Source: JAQIBY01 sp051747965
GTDB lineage: Bacteria > Bacteroidota > Bacteroidia > Bacteroidales > ML635J-15
Length of the DNA: 16,531 bases
Assembly (NCBI GenBank): GCA_051747965.1
Contig: JBNJGS010000065.1
Coordinates: 1-16,531 of the forward strand
Reading direction: 5' to 3'
The translations under genes were made by a program, and so were the position numbers. Shown here piece after piece: positions 1 through 8,325 of the stretch; the first letter of the stretch is position 1, and each line of letters starts with the position of its first letter. The notes under the pieces were generated by a model. The model saw only the letters and a list, made by a program, of their open reading frames with translations, was not told the DNA's origin and did not search any database.

Positions 1-350
1 GTTGGATAACGGTCCCATGAAGCCATTTGTGCTGTTGTGGTAGCCATTGTCAGTGCTTTTGTCTGATCGTAGTAGGATTCTACCGGCTGGAATTTCAGCT
101 CGTATTCCAGAAACTGATCAAAAGCCTCATCTGACAAGGCATAGGCGTAAAAGATGTTTCCATGCCGGTGATCAAACGACAAGTGCTCCTGCAATGCCTC
201 AATGGTTTCCGGTGAATCGCATTTAAACTCAAAATAAAATTCTCCTCGTTCATCCAGGGTTTGTTGTGCAAAATCCAGGTTGGTCTGCTCCTGTGTCCAG
301 GCGGCAAATCCAACAAACAGGCTGATAATTATAATGGCAAATCGTTTCAT
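1..350 (-). CDS. M14-type carboxypeptidase paralog, N-terminal part only (cut by left edge)
   Basis: The reverse strand reads openly from an ATG at 350-348 to the window edge, about 116 codons. It begins with a Lys/Arg-led hydrophobic signal peptide (MKRFAIIIISLFVGFAAWTQ). A propeptide-like stretch follows, containing DERGEFYFEF, and the visible part ends in LTMATTTAQMASWDRYPT. The complete carboxypeptidase just upstream has ITMAATTAEMANWDKYPT at the same place (residues 97-114), and both have an ERGE motif shortly after the signal peptide. So this is the start of a tandem paralog, not a remnant. The zinc-binding and catalytic residues lie beyond the edge, so activity cannot be judged. It starts 12 nt after the stop of the upstream gene and is probably co-transcribed with it. 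No clear Shine-Dalgarno sequence is present; the spacer is T-rich on the coding strand. Confidence 0.85.
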   Translation of the reverse strand, partial: MKRFAIIIISLFVGFAAWTQEQTNLDFAQQTLDERGEFYFEFKCDSPETIEALQEHLSFDHRHGNIFYAYALSDEAFDQFLEYELKFQPVESYYDQTKALTMATTTAQMASWDRYP

Positions 351-362
351 AAAAAAATCTGA

Positions 363-3200
363 TTAATGGATTATTATTTTTCTGTGAATACTATTATTCG
401 TTTTACTGATCCGCAGCAGATGCAAGCCTGCCTGCAAATCAGAAATATTTATTTTCATTTCCTGTGAGTACAGTTTTTTAGCAAACACCTGTTTTCCTGA
501 AGCATTGTACATTGCTAAGACAGCCCCCTCCCACTCTGCCGGTACAGAGACCTGTAAAAAGTCAGAAGCAGGATTGGGATAAACCTTCAGGTCATCAAAA
601 TCAGCAGGATTAACACTGGTTTCAGACACCACAATTTCCTCCGAATACTGATTTGAACCACAGGCATTGGTAGCTGTGAGTTGAACAGTGTATTCCCCTT
701 CGCTGGCATAGGCATGCTGAGGATTTGTTTCTACAGAAGAACTACCGTCACCAAAATCCCAGTTATAAGTTTCTGCAAAGAGAGAATTGTTATCAAAATC
801 CACAAGGAGACCGTCATGAAGTGGTTCAAAATCAGCCTGGGGTGCTTCATTCAGTGCTGCAAAAACCGGCACTCGTTCTGAATAACAATCCGGTGTAGAT
901 ACTTCCCAGTTATAAAAATAGGGATAGAAACTTTCTGAACCTGCCCAGCCAGAACCTGAGTCAGAGTCCTTGATACTCATGATGCCGGCCCATTCATAGG
1001 GATAATCAAAAGAAGACATCCAGCCTGTTTCTCCGTGCAGCAGATCGCAATCGGCATTGGCTGCCAGCCGGTAATCATTTCCCGGATATACGACAAAATC
1101 AAGATTGATGGTTTGCTCGCCTTCTGCAATGTTAAGATTTTGTGATTCAAGTACATTTCCTGCATTGTCCTGTAAACTGATGATTCGGTCTCCGGATGAA
1201 CCGGCATAAACTTTCACAGAATTGATAATACTGGTTTGATAACAATCAAACACAAGGTAATGCATTGTGCCGTCATTGTTGTAGCTTCCCCCTTCACTGT
1301 TATCGGGTTCACCGAGCAGTCCGGATTCTCCGGGAAACTCAGCTTCGGCAAAATAGGTATGGGATTCTGTCAGCACCGGGGTGGTATATGTATTTCCGGA
1401 TGCAATAGCCGTCTCATCTGTCTGGTTTTCGAACCAATACACATTGCCATCTGAAAAAGCCTGCAGGGTCATGATCCCCGAATTCTCACATAGTGTTGCA
1501 TTGTGCAGTGAGTCTAATTCGCTTAGGTTCAAGTAAAGATAATCATTTTTGGTTTCTGTATCCGATCCGTTTTCATTGGTGACTTCCAGACTGACAGTAT
1601 ATGTACCGTTCTCATAATACCTGTGTACCGGGTTTTCTTCTGTTGAAGTGGTGCCGTCACCAAAGTCCCAAAGGTAAAACATTTCTCCTGCCCCTTCGGT
1701 AAGATTAGAAAAGCTCACTTCACCGGAGCATTCTACCAGGGTATCACTTACAAAGAAATCCGCATCAGGTGATATAATATCCAGGGAAACGAGTTGCACA
1801 TTCTGATTGATGGTTTCACCCTCAGCAAGGTCAAATTCAAGTGTTTTGGTTTGATAGCCTTCTTTTGAAAAACTCAGTTCCCATGTGCCTGGAGCCAGTG
1901 GTCTGTGATAATCACCGGCAGGGAGGGCAGATGTCACGAATGAATTATGGACATCATGCCCCGGGATGCGTATTTCTGCCTCCAGAGGTTCACCAGTGAC
2001 AGAATCCGTGATGATGCCATGGATTCCTTTGCCGGCTTCTGCAAAATAGTCAAGCAGTGCATCACGATTGTACAGCCAGTGGTCGGGCAGGTCTTCGGAA
2101 TCCAGCAATTTCTGATTGGACCATTCCAGGGTTGTTTCCCGGCAGTTTTGGAAATAGTTCATATAATCCTGCCGTGAACCGTCGATGGAATACCAGGCGT
2201 ATCCGTTTGTAATGCCGTTATCCTGCAGGGTCATATAACCGGAGTTCTGCTCATGCACCTTATCGGCGTATGCCCTGGATATATCGTACCACCAGTCATT
2301 ATCTGCATGGAGGGTTTCCCATGTGTCCCAGGGATAATTCACCACTTCAGCCCCGGAATGGGAATTGGCAGACATTACAAAATGCCGTTCAGAAGCAAAG
2401 TCCATCATTGCCAGGTTTTCCACGGCGGTGGGATTGCCATCGGGATGATCATTGCCTCCCGGATCCGGAAAATTCCGGTTCAAATCTACGCCATCTGCAT
2501 TATAGCGGGTTGCCTGGCTAACATCGTTTTCATCATTGCCATATGTACCGTCGGGATTGGATAAGGGATTGATCCATATTTCCAGATTATCAACCAGGCT
2601 ATCAACCTGCGCATTGCTGCCGTAATTTGACAGCAGGTAATCTATCATCCGCAAGGGCAGAATGTAACCGACCAGCTCATCACCATGCATCTGTCCGCTG
2701 AGAAAAAACTCAGGTTCGTCCTCATCTGTTTGTGGATTGTCAGATATTTTAAGGACAAGTATCGCCCTGCCCTCAACTGAAAATCCAATGGTATCAAGAT
2801 AACATATGTCAGGATAAGCGGCGGCATAATCAAGCATCATATCCTGATACACGGACCAGGTGGGATACTTATCCCAGTTAGCCATTTCCGCAGTGGTGGC
2901 AGCCATGGTGATGGCTCTGACATTATTGTAGTAAGGCTGGTGCAGTTCCGGTCTGAAACCAAGTTCAATTGCCTTTTCGTATTGTGTTCGGTTAAGATAT
3001 GCAAGGACACTTTCCTCCGAAATTTTCTCTATTGTAGTTACGCGGTTCAAGAGGTTCAACTGTTCATAATCAGAAGAAGGAATTTCCACGACCGCCTCAC
3101 CCCTTTCCTCAATCATTTGCACAACAGTCTGTGCATGCAATCCGTTACATATCAACATCACAAATGCAGAAACCGCAATTAATAAGCCTGATCTTTTCAT
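363..3200 (-). CDS. Secreted M14 zinc carboxypeptidase with PKD domains and T9SS sorting domain
   Basis: A 945-residue exported metallocarboxypeptidase, expected to remove C-terminal residues from extracellular proteins. I chose the ATG at 3200 because it opens a good signal peptide (MKRSGLLIAVSAFVMLICNG, cleavage near LHAQ23). The reading frame continues 47 codons upstream, but that part lies in the divergent intergenic region and would bury the signal. Domains in order: propeptide about 24-110; M14 domain about 115-390 with zinc ligands H172xxE175 (MHGDE) and H281 (SANSH) and probable catalytic E359 (TLEWSNQ); a CarboxypepD-regulatory-like fold 392-472; PKD domain about 480-558 (WDFGDG at 511); an Ig-like segment about 568-622; an unassigned beta-rich segment about 623-785; second PKD about 788-860 (WDFGDG at 814); and a type A T9SS C-terminal domain about 870-945 (VYPNPA, ending KIIIH). 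The catalytic residues look intact. It is the first gene of a tandem pair. Substrate preference cannot be read from the sequence. Confidence 0.93.
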   Translation of the reverse strand: MKRSGLLIAVSAFVMLICNGLHAQTVVQMIEERGEAVVEIPSSDYEQLNLLNRVTTIEKISEESVLAYLNRTQYEKAIELGFRPELHQPYYNNVRAITMAATTAEMANWDKYPTWSVYQDMMLDYAAAYPDICYLDTIGFSVEGRAILVLKISDNPQTDEDEPEFFLSGQMHGDELVGYILPLRMIDYLLSNYGSNAQVDSLVDNLEIWINPLSNPDGTYGNDENDVSQATRYNADGVDLNRNFPDPGGNDHPDGNPTAVENLAMMDFASERHFVMSANSHSGAEVVNYPWDTWETLHADNDWWYDISRAYADKVHEQNSGYMTLQDNGITNGYAWYSIDGSRQDYMNYFQNCRETTLEWSNQKLLDSEDLPDHWLYNRDALLDYFAEAGKGIHGIITDSVTGEPLEAEIRIPGHDVHNSFVTSALPAGDYHRPLAPGTWELSFSKEGYQTKTLEFDLAEGETINQNVQLVSLDIISPDADFFVSDTLVECSGEVSFSNLTEGAGEMFYLWDFGDGTTSTEENPVHRYYENGTYTVSLEVTNENGSDTETKNDYLYLNLSELDSLHNATLCENSGIMTLQAFSDGNVYWFENQTDETAIASGNTYTTPVLTESHTYFAEAEFPGESGLLGEPDNSEGGSYNNDGTMHYLVFDCYQTSIINSVKVYAGSSGDRIISLQDNAGNVLESQNLNIAEGEQTINLDFVVYPGNDYRLAANADCDLLHGETGWMSSFDYPYEWAGIMSIKDSDSGSGWAGSESFYPYFYNWEVSTPDCYSERVPVFAALNEAPQADFEPLHDGLLVDFDNNSLFAETYNWDFGDGSSSVETNPQHAYASEGEYTVQLTATNACGSNQYSEEIVVSETSVNPADFDDLKVYPNPASDFLQVSVPAEWEGAVLAMYNASGKQVFAKKLYSQEMKINISDLQAGLHLLRISKTNNSIHRKIIIH

Positions 3201-3294
3201 AACATATCCGGAATAAAACAATAAAATTACAAAAAAACTCGTAATTTCACCATTGAAATTGTAGCTTAGATGCAGATAATTCACAAATAGTTGT
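3201..3294. promoter_or_regulatory. Divergent intergenic region between the M14 pair and the DUF2520 cluster
   Basis: These 94 bp separate two head-to-head genes and must hold promoters for both the minus-strand carboxypeptidases and the plus-strand cluster. The segment is AT-rich, with an A-run at 3231-3237. On the minus strand the sequence TAATTTTA near 3220-3227 resembles the Bacteroidota -7 element (TAnnTTTG) in six of its constrained positions at best. I see no convincing -33 TTG at the right spacing. No operator dyad or riboswitch stands out. The promoter call rests on gene layout more than on motifs. Confidence 0.45.
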
Positions 3295-4080
3295 ATGTCA
3301 CACAAAATCAGTTTTACCGGAAGTGGAAATGTAGGAACCAACCTTGCAAGGACATTGTTTCAGCACGGCTACAAAATTGAGAGCATCATCAGCCGTCATA
3401 TTGAGAATGCCAGGCAGCTTGCAGCACAGGTTAATGCCCGCCCGGGGACAAGCCTGAGTGAGTTGGATAACAATTCGGACATTCTATTATTTGCTGTCAA
3501 TGACGATGCCTTACCTGCAATACTGGAGGGTTTTGATTTTGGAGATAAGGTGTTGATCCATACAGCCGGCAGTTTATCACTGGATACTTTTCAGGGACAC
3601 AGCAAGAACTATGGTGTTTTGTACCCTCTGCAGACCTTCAGCAAGCACAGGGTAGCAGATTTTATGAATCTGCCCGTATTCATTGAAGCAAACAACAATT
3701 TTGCTTTAAGTTGCATCAGGCAGATTGCAGAGAAAATTTCCCGGCATGTGTATGTTGTCAATTCAGAGGAAAGACTGAGGCTGCATACTGCGGCTGTTTT
3801 TGCCTGCAATTTTGTCAATCACATGTACAGCATAGCTGAGGAAATTGTTTCTGAGAATGACATGGGAATAGAAATTTTTGAACCACTGATAAGGGAAACC
3901 GCGGATAAGGCATTAAGGCTTGGTGACCCGGCCAGAAGCCAGACAGGACCGGCTTTACGAAATGACAAAAGCACAATGGATAAACATCTGGCACTTTTGG
4001 AAGACAATAAAGATCTGTATGACTTGTATAAAATCCTGAGTAATCGTATCTTTGAAACAAGTATAAAGGAAAAAAAATGA
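3295..4080 (+). CDS. Rossmann-like / DUF2520 protein (NAD(P)-binding, reductase-like)
   Basis: A 261-residue two-domain protein. The N-terminus carries a dinucleotide-binding fingerprint, G9-x-G11-x-x-G14 (FTGSGNVG), followed by a Rossmann fold to about residue 125 with the strands ILLFAVNDDAL and VLIHTAGSLS. The C-terminal helical part (about 130-255) has features typical of DUF2520: YPLQTFSK at 110-117, AVFACNFVNHMY at 167-178 and QTGPALRND at 216-224. The overall layout recalls ketopantoate or pyrroline-5-carboxylate reductases, but the substrate of this family is not known to me, so no reaction is assigned. It is the first gene of the plus-strand cluster and its stop overlaps the next start by 4 nt (ATGA at 4077-4080). 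This suggests translational coupling with the HAD phosphatase. The ATG at 3295 sits directly before the first Rossmann strand, as expected. Confidence 0.88.
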   Translation: MSHKISFTGSGNVGTNLARTLFQHGYKIESIISRHIENARQLAAQVNARPGTSLSELDNNSDILLFAVNDDALPAILEGFDFGDKVLIHTAGSLSLDTFQGHSKNYGVLYPLQTFSKHRVADFMNLPVFIEANNNFALSCIRQIAEKISRHVYVVNSEERLRLHTAAVFACNFVNHMYSIAEEIVSENDMGIEIFEPLIRETADKALRLGDPARSQTGPALRNDKSTMDKHLALLEDNKDLYDLYKILSNRIFETSIKEKK

Positions 4081-4595
4081 CACCACTGAAAGATTTGAAT
4101 TTCAAGGAGAAATTAAGAAATATTAAAGCCTTTGTGTTTGATGTTGACGGGGTTTTATCCAAAGCCATAGTCTCAATTGAAGACAATGGAAAACTGGGAC
4201 GCACCACCAATGTAAGGGATGGTTTTGCCATAAAGCGGGCACTTGAAGAGGGCTACGTAATAGGGATTATCAGTGGCGGAAAAAACGGTTCGGTTTCAGA
4301 ACGCTATGGCAATCTGGGAGTAAAGAGTATTTACCTCGACTCATCGGACAAGATGGCTGATTTCAGAGACATTCTCAATGAGTATCAGCTGGATGCCTCG
4401 CAGGTTTTGTACATGGGAGATGACCTGCCTGATTATGATGTGATGATAGAATCCGGTGTTGCTACCTGTCCGGCAGATGCTGCCGAAGAAATTAAGGGCA
4501 TTTCACTGTATATTTCTGAAAAAAATGGTGGTGAAGCCTGTGTACGGGATATCATAAGCCAGGTAATGCGAACACAAAACAAATGGTATAAATAA
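4077..4595 (+). CDS. KdsC/YrbI-like HAD phosphatase
   Basis: A 172-residue, cap-less (C0) HAD-superfamily hydrolase. HAD motif I is FVFDVDGVL, with nucleophile D22 and general acid/base D24. Motif II lies at ISGG (65-68), the motif III lysine is probably K92 (SSDKM), and motif IV is GDDLPD at 114-119, with D115/D116 as Mg2+ ligands. The length and the segment RYGNLGVKSIYLDSSDK fit the KdsC family, small tetrameric phosphatases acting on sugar phosphates such as Kdo-8-phosphate. The residue after the motif II Ser-Gly is Gly68, where E. coli KdsC has Arg (ITGR). No other Kdo or LPS gene is in view, so Kdo-8-P phosphatase is only one possibility. The gene overlaps the DUF2520 gene by 4 nt and is followed 4 nt later by the UbiA gene. 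Family assignment is firm; substrate is not. Confidence 0.87.
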   Translation: MTPLKDLNFKEKLRNIKAFVFDVDGVLSKAIVSIEDNGKLGRTTNVRDGFAIKRALEEGYVIGIISGGKNGSVSERYGNLGVKSIYLDSSDKMADFRDILNEYQLDASQVLYMGDDLPDYDVMIESGVATCPADAAEEIKGISLYISEKNGGEACVRDIISQVMRTQNKWYK

Positions 4596-4599
4596 AAAT

Positions 4600-5559
4600 A
4601 TGCGCGCCTTTTTACAACTCATCCGTTTTCAGCAGCTCATCATCATTGCAGCATGCATGTATTCCATCCGGTATTTTTTGCTGGAACCGGTCTTGCAATA
4701 TTTTGGCTATTCCCTCAGTCTTCCTGACTTTGACTTTACACTGCTAACAGCCAGTGTCCTGCTGATTTCTGCAGGTGCCAGCGTAATCAATGATTATTTT
4801 GACCGCAAAGCTGATTTGCACAATCGCCCAAACCAGGTAGTGGTAGGAATAAGCATTGACAGACGAATGGCCATCATCCTGCATTCCGTGTTTTCTGCAC
4901 TGGGAATCATTGCGGGCTGGCTTGTTGCATGGCGTGCAGGTTTTTTCTGGTTCGGACTGATTTTCCCTTTCATAAGCTTTATTTTCTGGAGGTATTCTGC
5001 AGTTTATAAAAGAAAACTACTTATCGGAAATATCATCATTTCCCTTCTCATTGCCGGGATCCCATTCCTGGTTTTCGTTTTCGAATATTTCTTTGCAATT
5101 AAAAACATGGGAAAAACCATCCCTGAACTCTTATTCCATCACATGATGGTGATAAATCTGGGCATCAGCACCGCAGCATTTTTTCTCTATATGGCACATG
5201 AAATCGCCAAAGATATCCATGATTTCAGAGGTGATTATCAGGCGGGGTCACGAACACTGCCCATCACCATGGGAAAGAAAGCTGCCAGAACCATTATCAG
5301 CCTGATTCTCCTTATCTTCATCACCCTTGTGGTGATAGCCTGGTTTGTATATCTCCGGGAACTACCATGGCTTGAATACAGCCTGCCGAGTATGATTTAT
5401 ATTTTGGTTTTCATTGTTTTGCCTTCTGCTTTTCTTGCTTTACATATTTTCAATTTGAAAAAAAAGAGCCAAATCAGGAAATTTTATTCCACAATCAAAT
5501 TTATTATGCTGATGGGATTTCTTTTCACCATCGTCATATACCTGAATATCCAGTACTAA
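4600..5559 (+). CDS. UbiA-family membrane prenyltransferase
   Basis: A 319-residue integral membrane protein with about eight to nine hydrophobic helices. It carries both Asp-rich motifs of the UbiA superfamily: NDYFDRKAD at 64-72, followed by RP at 76-77, and KDIHDFRGD at 204-212. These motifs bind the Mg2+-diphosphate of a polyprenyl donor. Family members transfer a prenyl chain to an aromatic ring (quinone synthesis) or to a glycerol-phosphate lipid. Bacteroidota homologs of this type are often labelled geranylgeranylglycerol-phosphate geranylgeranyltransferase by similarity, which I treat as unproven. No menaquinone or heme genes are adjacent that would point to MenA or CtaB. The gene sits 4 nt after the phosphatase and 1 nt before maf, so co-translation is likely. 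The acceptor substrate is unknown. Confidence 0.87.
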   Translation: MRAFLQLIRFQQLIIIAACMYSIRYFLLEPVLQYFGYSLSLPDFDFTLLTASVLLISAGASVINDYFDRKADLHNRPNQVVVGISIDRRMAIILHSVFSALGIIAGWLVAWRAGFFWFGLIFPFISFIFWRYSAVYKRKLLIGNIIISLLIAGIPFLVFVFEYFFAIKNMGKTIPELLFHHMMVINLGISTAAFFLYMAHEIAKDIHDFRGDYQAGSRTLPITMGKKAARTIISLILLIFITLVVIAWFVYLRELPWLEYSLPSMIYILVFIVLPSAFLALHIFNLKKKSQIRKFYSTIKFIMLMGFLFTIVIYLNIQY

Positions 5560-5560
5560 T

Positions 5561-6163
5561 ATGATAGAAAAACTCAATAAGACATACCAGTTCATACTTG
5601 CCAGTCGATCACCCAGAAGGCAGCGTTTGATCCACGATCTGGGCCTTCGTTTTAGCATCAGAAAATCTGCTCTTGAAGAAGAAATCATCCCTGAGGACAT
5701 GCCCGAAGAGGAAATTGCCTGTTCGCTGGCAAAGCAAAAAGCTGAACTCACTGAATTAAAAGAGGAGAACGAGCTTATCATCACTGCCGACACAATTGTG
5801 TGGCACAAAGACAGGGTACTGGGTAAACCCCGGGATTATTCTGATGCATTTCAGATGCTTAAAAGACTATCCGGTGAGATGCACTCCGTCATTACAGGCA
5901 TTTGCCTGAGAGACAAAAACGGACTGGAAAGCTTTTATGCAGAAACCCTGGTTCATTTCACCAGTATCACTGATGAAGAAATCAGGAATTACCTGGAAAG
6001 ATACAAGCCATATGACAAAGCAGGAGCCTACGGAATACAGGAATGGATCGGCTATATTGGCATTGACCATATTGAAGGCTCATACTACAATGTGGTGGGA
6101 TTGCCGGTACAATTGTTGTATGACCGGCTGAAAAACAGATTGCAACAGAATCAAATTATGTAA
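5561..6163 (+). CDS. maf: Maf-family nucleoside triphosphate pyrophosphatase
   Basis: A 200-residue cytosolic enzyme of the Maf/HAM1 superfamily, which hydrolyses non-canonical or pyrimidine NTPs to the NMP and pyrophosphate. The N-terminal signature ILASRSPRRQRLI (residues 12-24) is classic. The catalytic acid is probably D77 in ITADTIVW. Further family blocks are LGKPRDYSDAFQML (87-100), SGEMHSVITG (104-113) and YDKAGAYGIQEW (151-162). The SRSPRR form and the IQEW block fit the YhdE-type (dTTP/UTP) group better than the YceF-type (m7GTP) group, but this is a motif judgement. Length is normal for the family. The start lies 1 nt after the UbiA stop, so it is likely co-translated. The family is linked to nucleotide-pool cleaning and, in some bacteria, to septum inhibition. 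Confidence 0.92.
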   Translation: MIEKLNKTYQFILASRSPRRQRLIHDLGLRFSIRKSALEEEIIPEDMPEEEIACSLAKQKAELTELKEENELIITADTIVWHKDRVLGKPRDYSDAFQMLKRLSGEMHSVITGICLRDKNGLESFYAETLVHFTSITDEEIRNYLERYKPYDKAGAYGIQEWIGYIGIDHIEGSYYNVVGLPVQLLYDRLKNRLQQNQIM

Positions 6164-6186
6164 CAAACAACTAAAAAAATAATACG

Positions 6187-8325
6187 ATGAAAAAGAGAAT
6201 CACCAGTTTACTAATAGGGCTTTTTGTGTTGACCGCCTTCAATCTGAAGGCTGATGAGGGGATGTGGATTCCCATGTTCCTGGAGAAGTACAATATTGAA
6301 GAGATGCAGGAGCTTGGGTTCAGCCTGAGTGCAGAAGATATCTACAGCATCAACAATAACAGCATGAAAGATGCCGTCATGATTTTTGGCGGAGGCTGTA
6401 CAGGGGAGCTCATTTCCGATCAGGGACTGTTGATAACCAATCACCATTGTGGTTATGGGAACATTCAGAGACACAGCTCTTTGGAAAATGACTATCTTAC
6501 AGATGGATTCTGGGCCATGTCAAAAGAAGAAGAACTCACCAACCCGGGCCTGGAAGTACGTTTTTTAGAATATATGGAAGATGTAACAGAAAAAGTTCTG
6601 GATGGAGTTACATCAGAGATGAGCGAAAAGGAAAGGCAGACCACAATAGACAAAAACATGGATAAAATCCGTACGGCTGCAAGTGAAGACAATGAGTATG
6701 AAATCAGCATCAAACCCTTTTTCCATGGCAATCAGTTTTTTCTGTTTGCAAACAAGGTTTACAAGGATGTCAGGCTTGTCGGAGCTCCTCCTTCAGCCAT
6801 AGGTAAATTTGGCGGTGATACTGACAACTGGATGTGGCCCCGTCACACCGGAGATTTTTCACTTTTCCGGATATACACAGCACCAGATGGCAGCCCTGCC
6901 AGATACAGTGAAGAAAACATTCCCATGAAACCTGAAAAACATTTCCCCATCTCTATCAGAGGGGTTGAAAAAGGTGACTTCACGATGGTTTTCGGTTACC
7001 CCGGCAGCACTGACACTTATGCACCCAGCTATGAACTGGAGCTGGTGACCGAAACGGTAAATCCTCTACGCATTGGCATGCGGGACCGCATTCTGGACAA
7101 AATGAAAGCTGCCATGGAATCTGACCCACTCATCCGCATTCAGTACGCAAGCAAGGCAGCCGGCACATCCAACGGCTGGAAAAAATGGATAGGAGAAAAC
7201 CGCGGCCTGGAACGCATGAATGCCATTGAGAGAAAGAAACAATCAGAACAGGACTTTACCCAATGGGCCAGGGGAAGCAATTATGAAAACATCCTTGAGC
7301 AGTACGAGACAATTTATACAGAACTCACACCATACAAAAAAGTAACTACCGGTATCTTTGAGGCACTGAACGGCATCGAACTGGTAAAACTCACATCACC
7401 AGCCAGAAGCCTGGTCAGATATGCTGATGAGGATGCCTCCGAAGAAAAAATCAAGGCACTTCTGGAAAACCTGGAATCACGTGGCAAAAGCTTTTATAAA
7501 GACTATGATCAGGCTACCGCAAAAGCCATCACCAAAGTGACGCTGGATTATTACATGCAGAGTATTGATGAAACATACTGGCCCGAAATCATGGAAGATA
7601 TCCGGAAAAAAGGTCTGGATAAGACGGTTGACAAGATGTTTGACAAATCACTGTTTGCCAGTGAAGAAAAGATGAATGAATTTGTGGAAGGTTTTAACGG
7701 GAAAACGAAAAAAATAACAAAAGACCCTGTATATGAACTATATATGGATTTTGTCAACATGTACATGGATGAACTGACACCAAAAACCGCTAAGCTGGAA
7801 ACCAGCCTGGACAGCCTGGACAGAGAGTACATGGCTGCATGGATGAAATTCCAGGAAGACAAAGCACTGTATCCGGATGCCAATTTTACATTGCGGGTAG
7901 CCTATGGTCAGGTAGATGATTATTCGCCCCGTGATGCTGTGAAATATAAACATTACACCACCATTGAAGGTATCATTGAAAAAGATAATCCTGAAATATA
8001 CGATTATGATGTACCTGAAAAACTAAAAAAACTCTACCGGGAAAAAGATTATGGCCCCTATGCAGCAGAAGATGGCACAGTACACGTTTGTTTCACAGCC
8101 AGCAACCACACTACGGGTGGAAATTCAGGTTCCCCGGTGGTAAACAGCGAAGGACATATGATAGGCATCAATTTTGACCGGAACTGGGAAGGTACCATGA
8201 GTGATTTAATGTACGATCCGGACATGTGCCGAAACATCAGTCTGGACATGCGTTACGCACTGTTCATCATTGACAGATTTGCAGGTGCCGGACATTTGGT
8301 GGATGAGATGACAATTATTCGCTAA
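6187..8325 (+). CDS. dpp11: S46 dipeptidyl peptidase, DPP11 type (Asp/Glu-specific)
   Basis: A 712-residue exported serine exopeptidase that releases dipeptides from peptide N-termini, expected in the periplasm. The signal peptide is MKKRITSLLIGLFVLTAFNL with cleavage near KADE. The split chymotrypsin-like triad is visible: H86 in TNHHCGY, D223 in PRHTGDF and S647 in GGNSGSP. The segment between about 280 and 570 is the helical domain typical of S46 enzymes. The residue 18 after the catalytic Ser is R665 (NFDRNWEG). An Arg there is the mark of DPP11, which prefers Asp or Glu at P1; DPP7 has Gly at this site and prefers hydrophobic residues. No T9SS sorting domain is present: the protein ends EMTIIR. 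The gene lies 23 nt after maf, so read-through from the upstream cluster is possible, though the function is unrelated. Length is normal for the family. Confidence 0.93.
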   Translation: MKKRITSLLIGLFVLTAFNLKADEGMWIPMFLEKYNIEEMQELGFSLSAEDIYSINNNSMKDAVMIFGGGCTGELISDQGLLITNHHCGYGNIQRHSSLENDYLTDGFWAMSKEEELTNPGLEVRFLEYMEDVTEKVLDGVTSEMSEKERQTTIDKNMDKIRTAASEDNEYEISIKPFFHGNQFFLFANKVYKDVRLVGAPPSAIGKFGGDTDNWMWPRHTGDFSLFRIYTAPDGSPARYSEENIPMKPEKHFPISIRGVEKGDFTMVFGYPGSTDTYAPSYELELVTETVNPLRIGMRDRILDKMKAAMESDPLIRIQYASKAAGTSNGWKKWIGENRGLERMNAIERKKQSEQDFTQWARGSNYENILEQYETIYTELTPYKKVTTGIFEALNGIELVKLTSPARSLVRYADEDASEEKIKALLENLESRGKSFYKDYDQATAKAITKVTLDYYMQSIDETYWPEIMEDIRKKGLDKTVDKMFDKSLFASEEKMNEFVEGFNGKTKKITKDPVYELYMDFVNMYMDELTPKTAKLETSLDSLDREYMAAWMKFQEDKALYPDANFTLRVAYGQVDDYSPRDAVKYKHYTTIEGIIEKDNPEIYDYDVPEKLKKLYREKDYGPYAAEDGTVHVCFTASNHTTGGNSGSPVVNSEGHMIGINFDRNWEGTMSDLMYDPDMCRNISLDMRYALFIIDRFAGAGHLVDEMTIIR

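Noticed and set aside
95..316. 73-codon minus-strand frame at the left edge
   Set aside because: It is out of frame with the signal peptide and M14-like sequence starting at 350, which has clear homology to the neighbouring gene.
3201..3341. 47-codon upstream extension of the M14 carboxypeptidase frame
   Set aside because: It would run through the divergent intergenic region into the start of the DUF2520 gene and place a strong signal peptide inside the protein; the ATG at 3200 is the better start.
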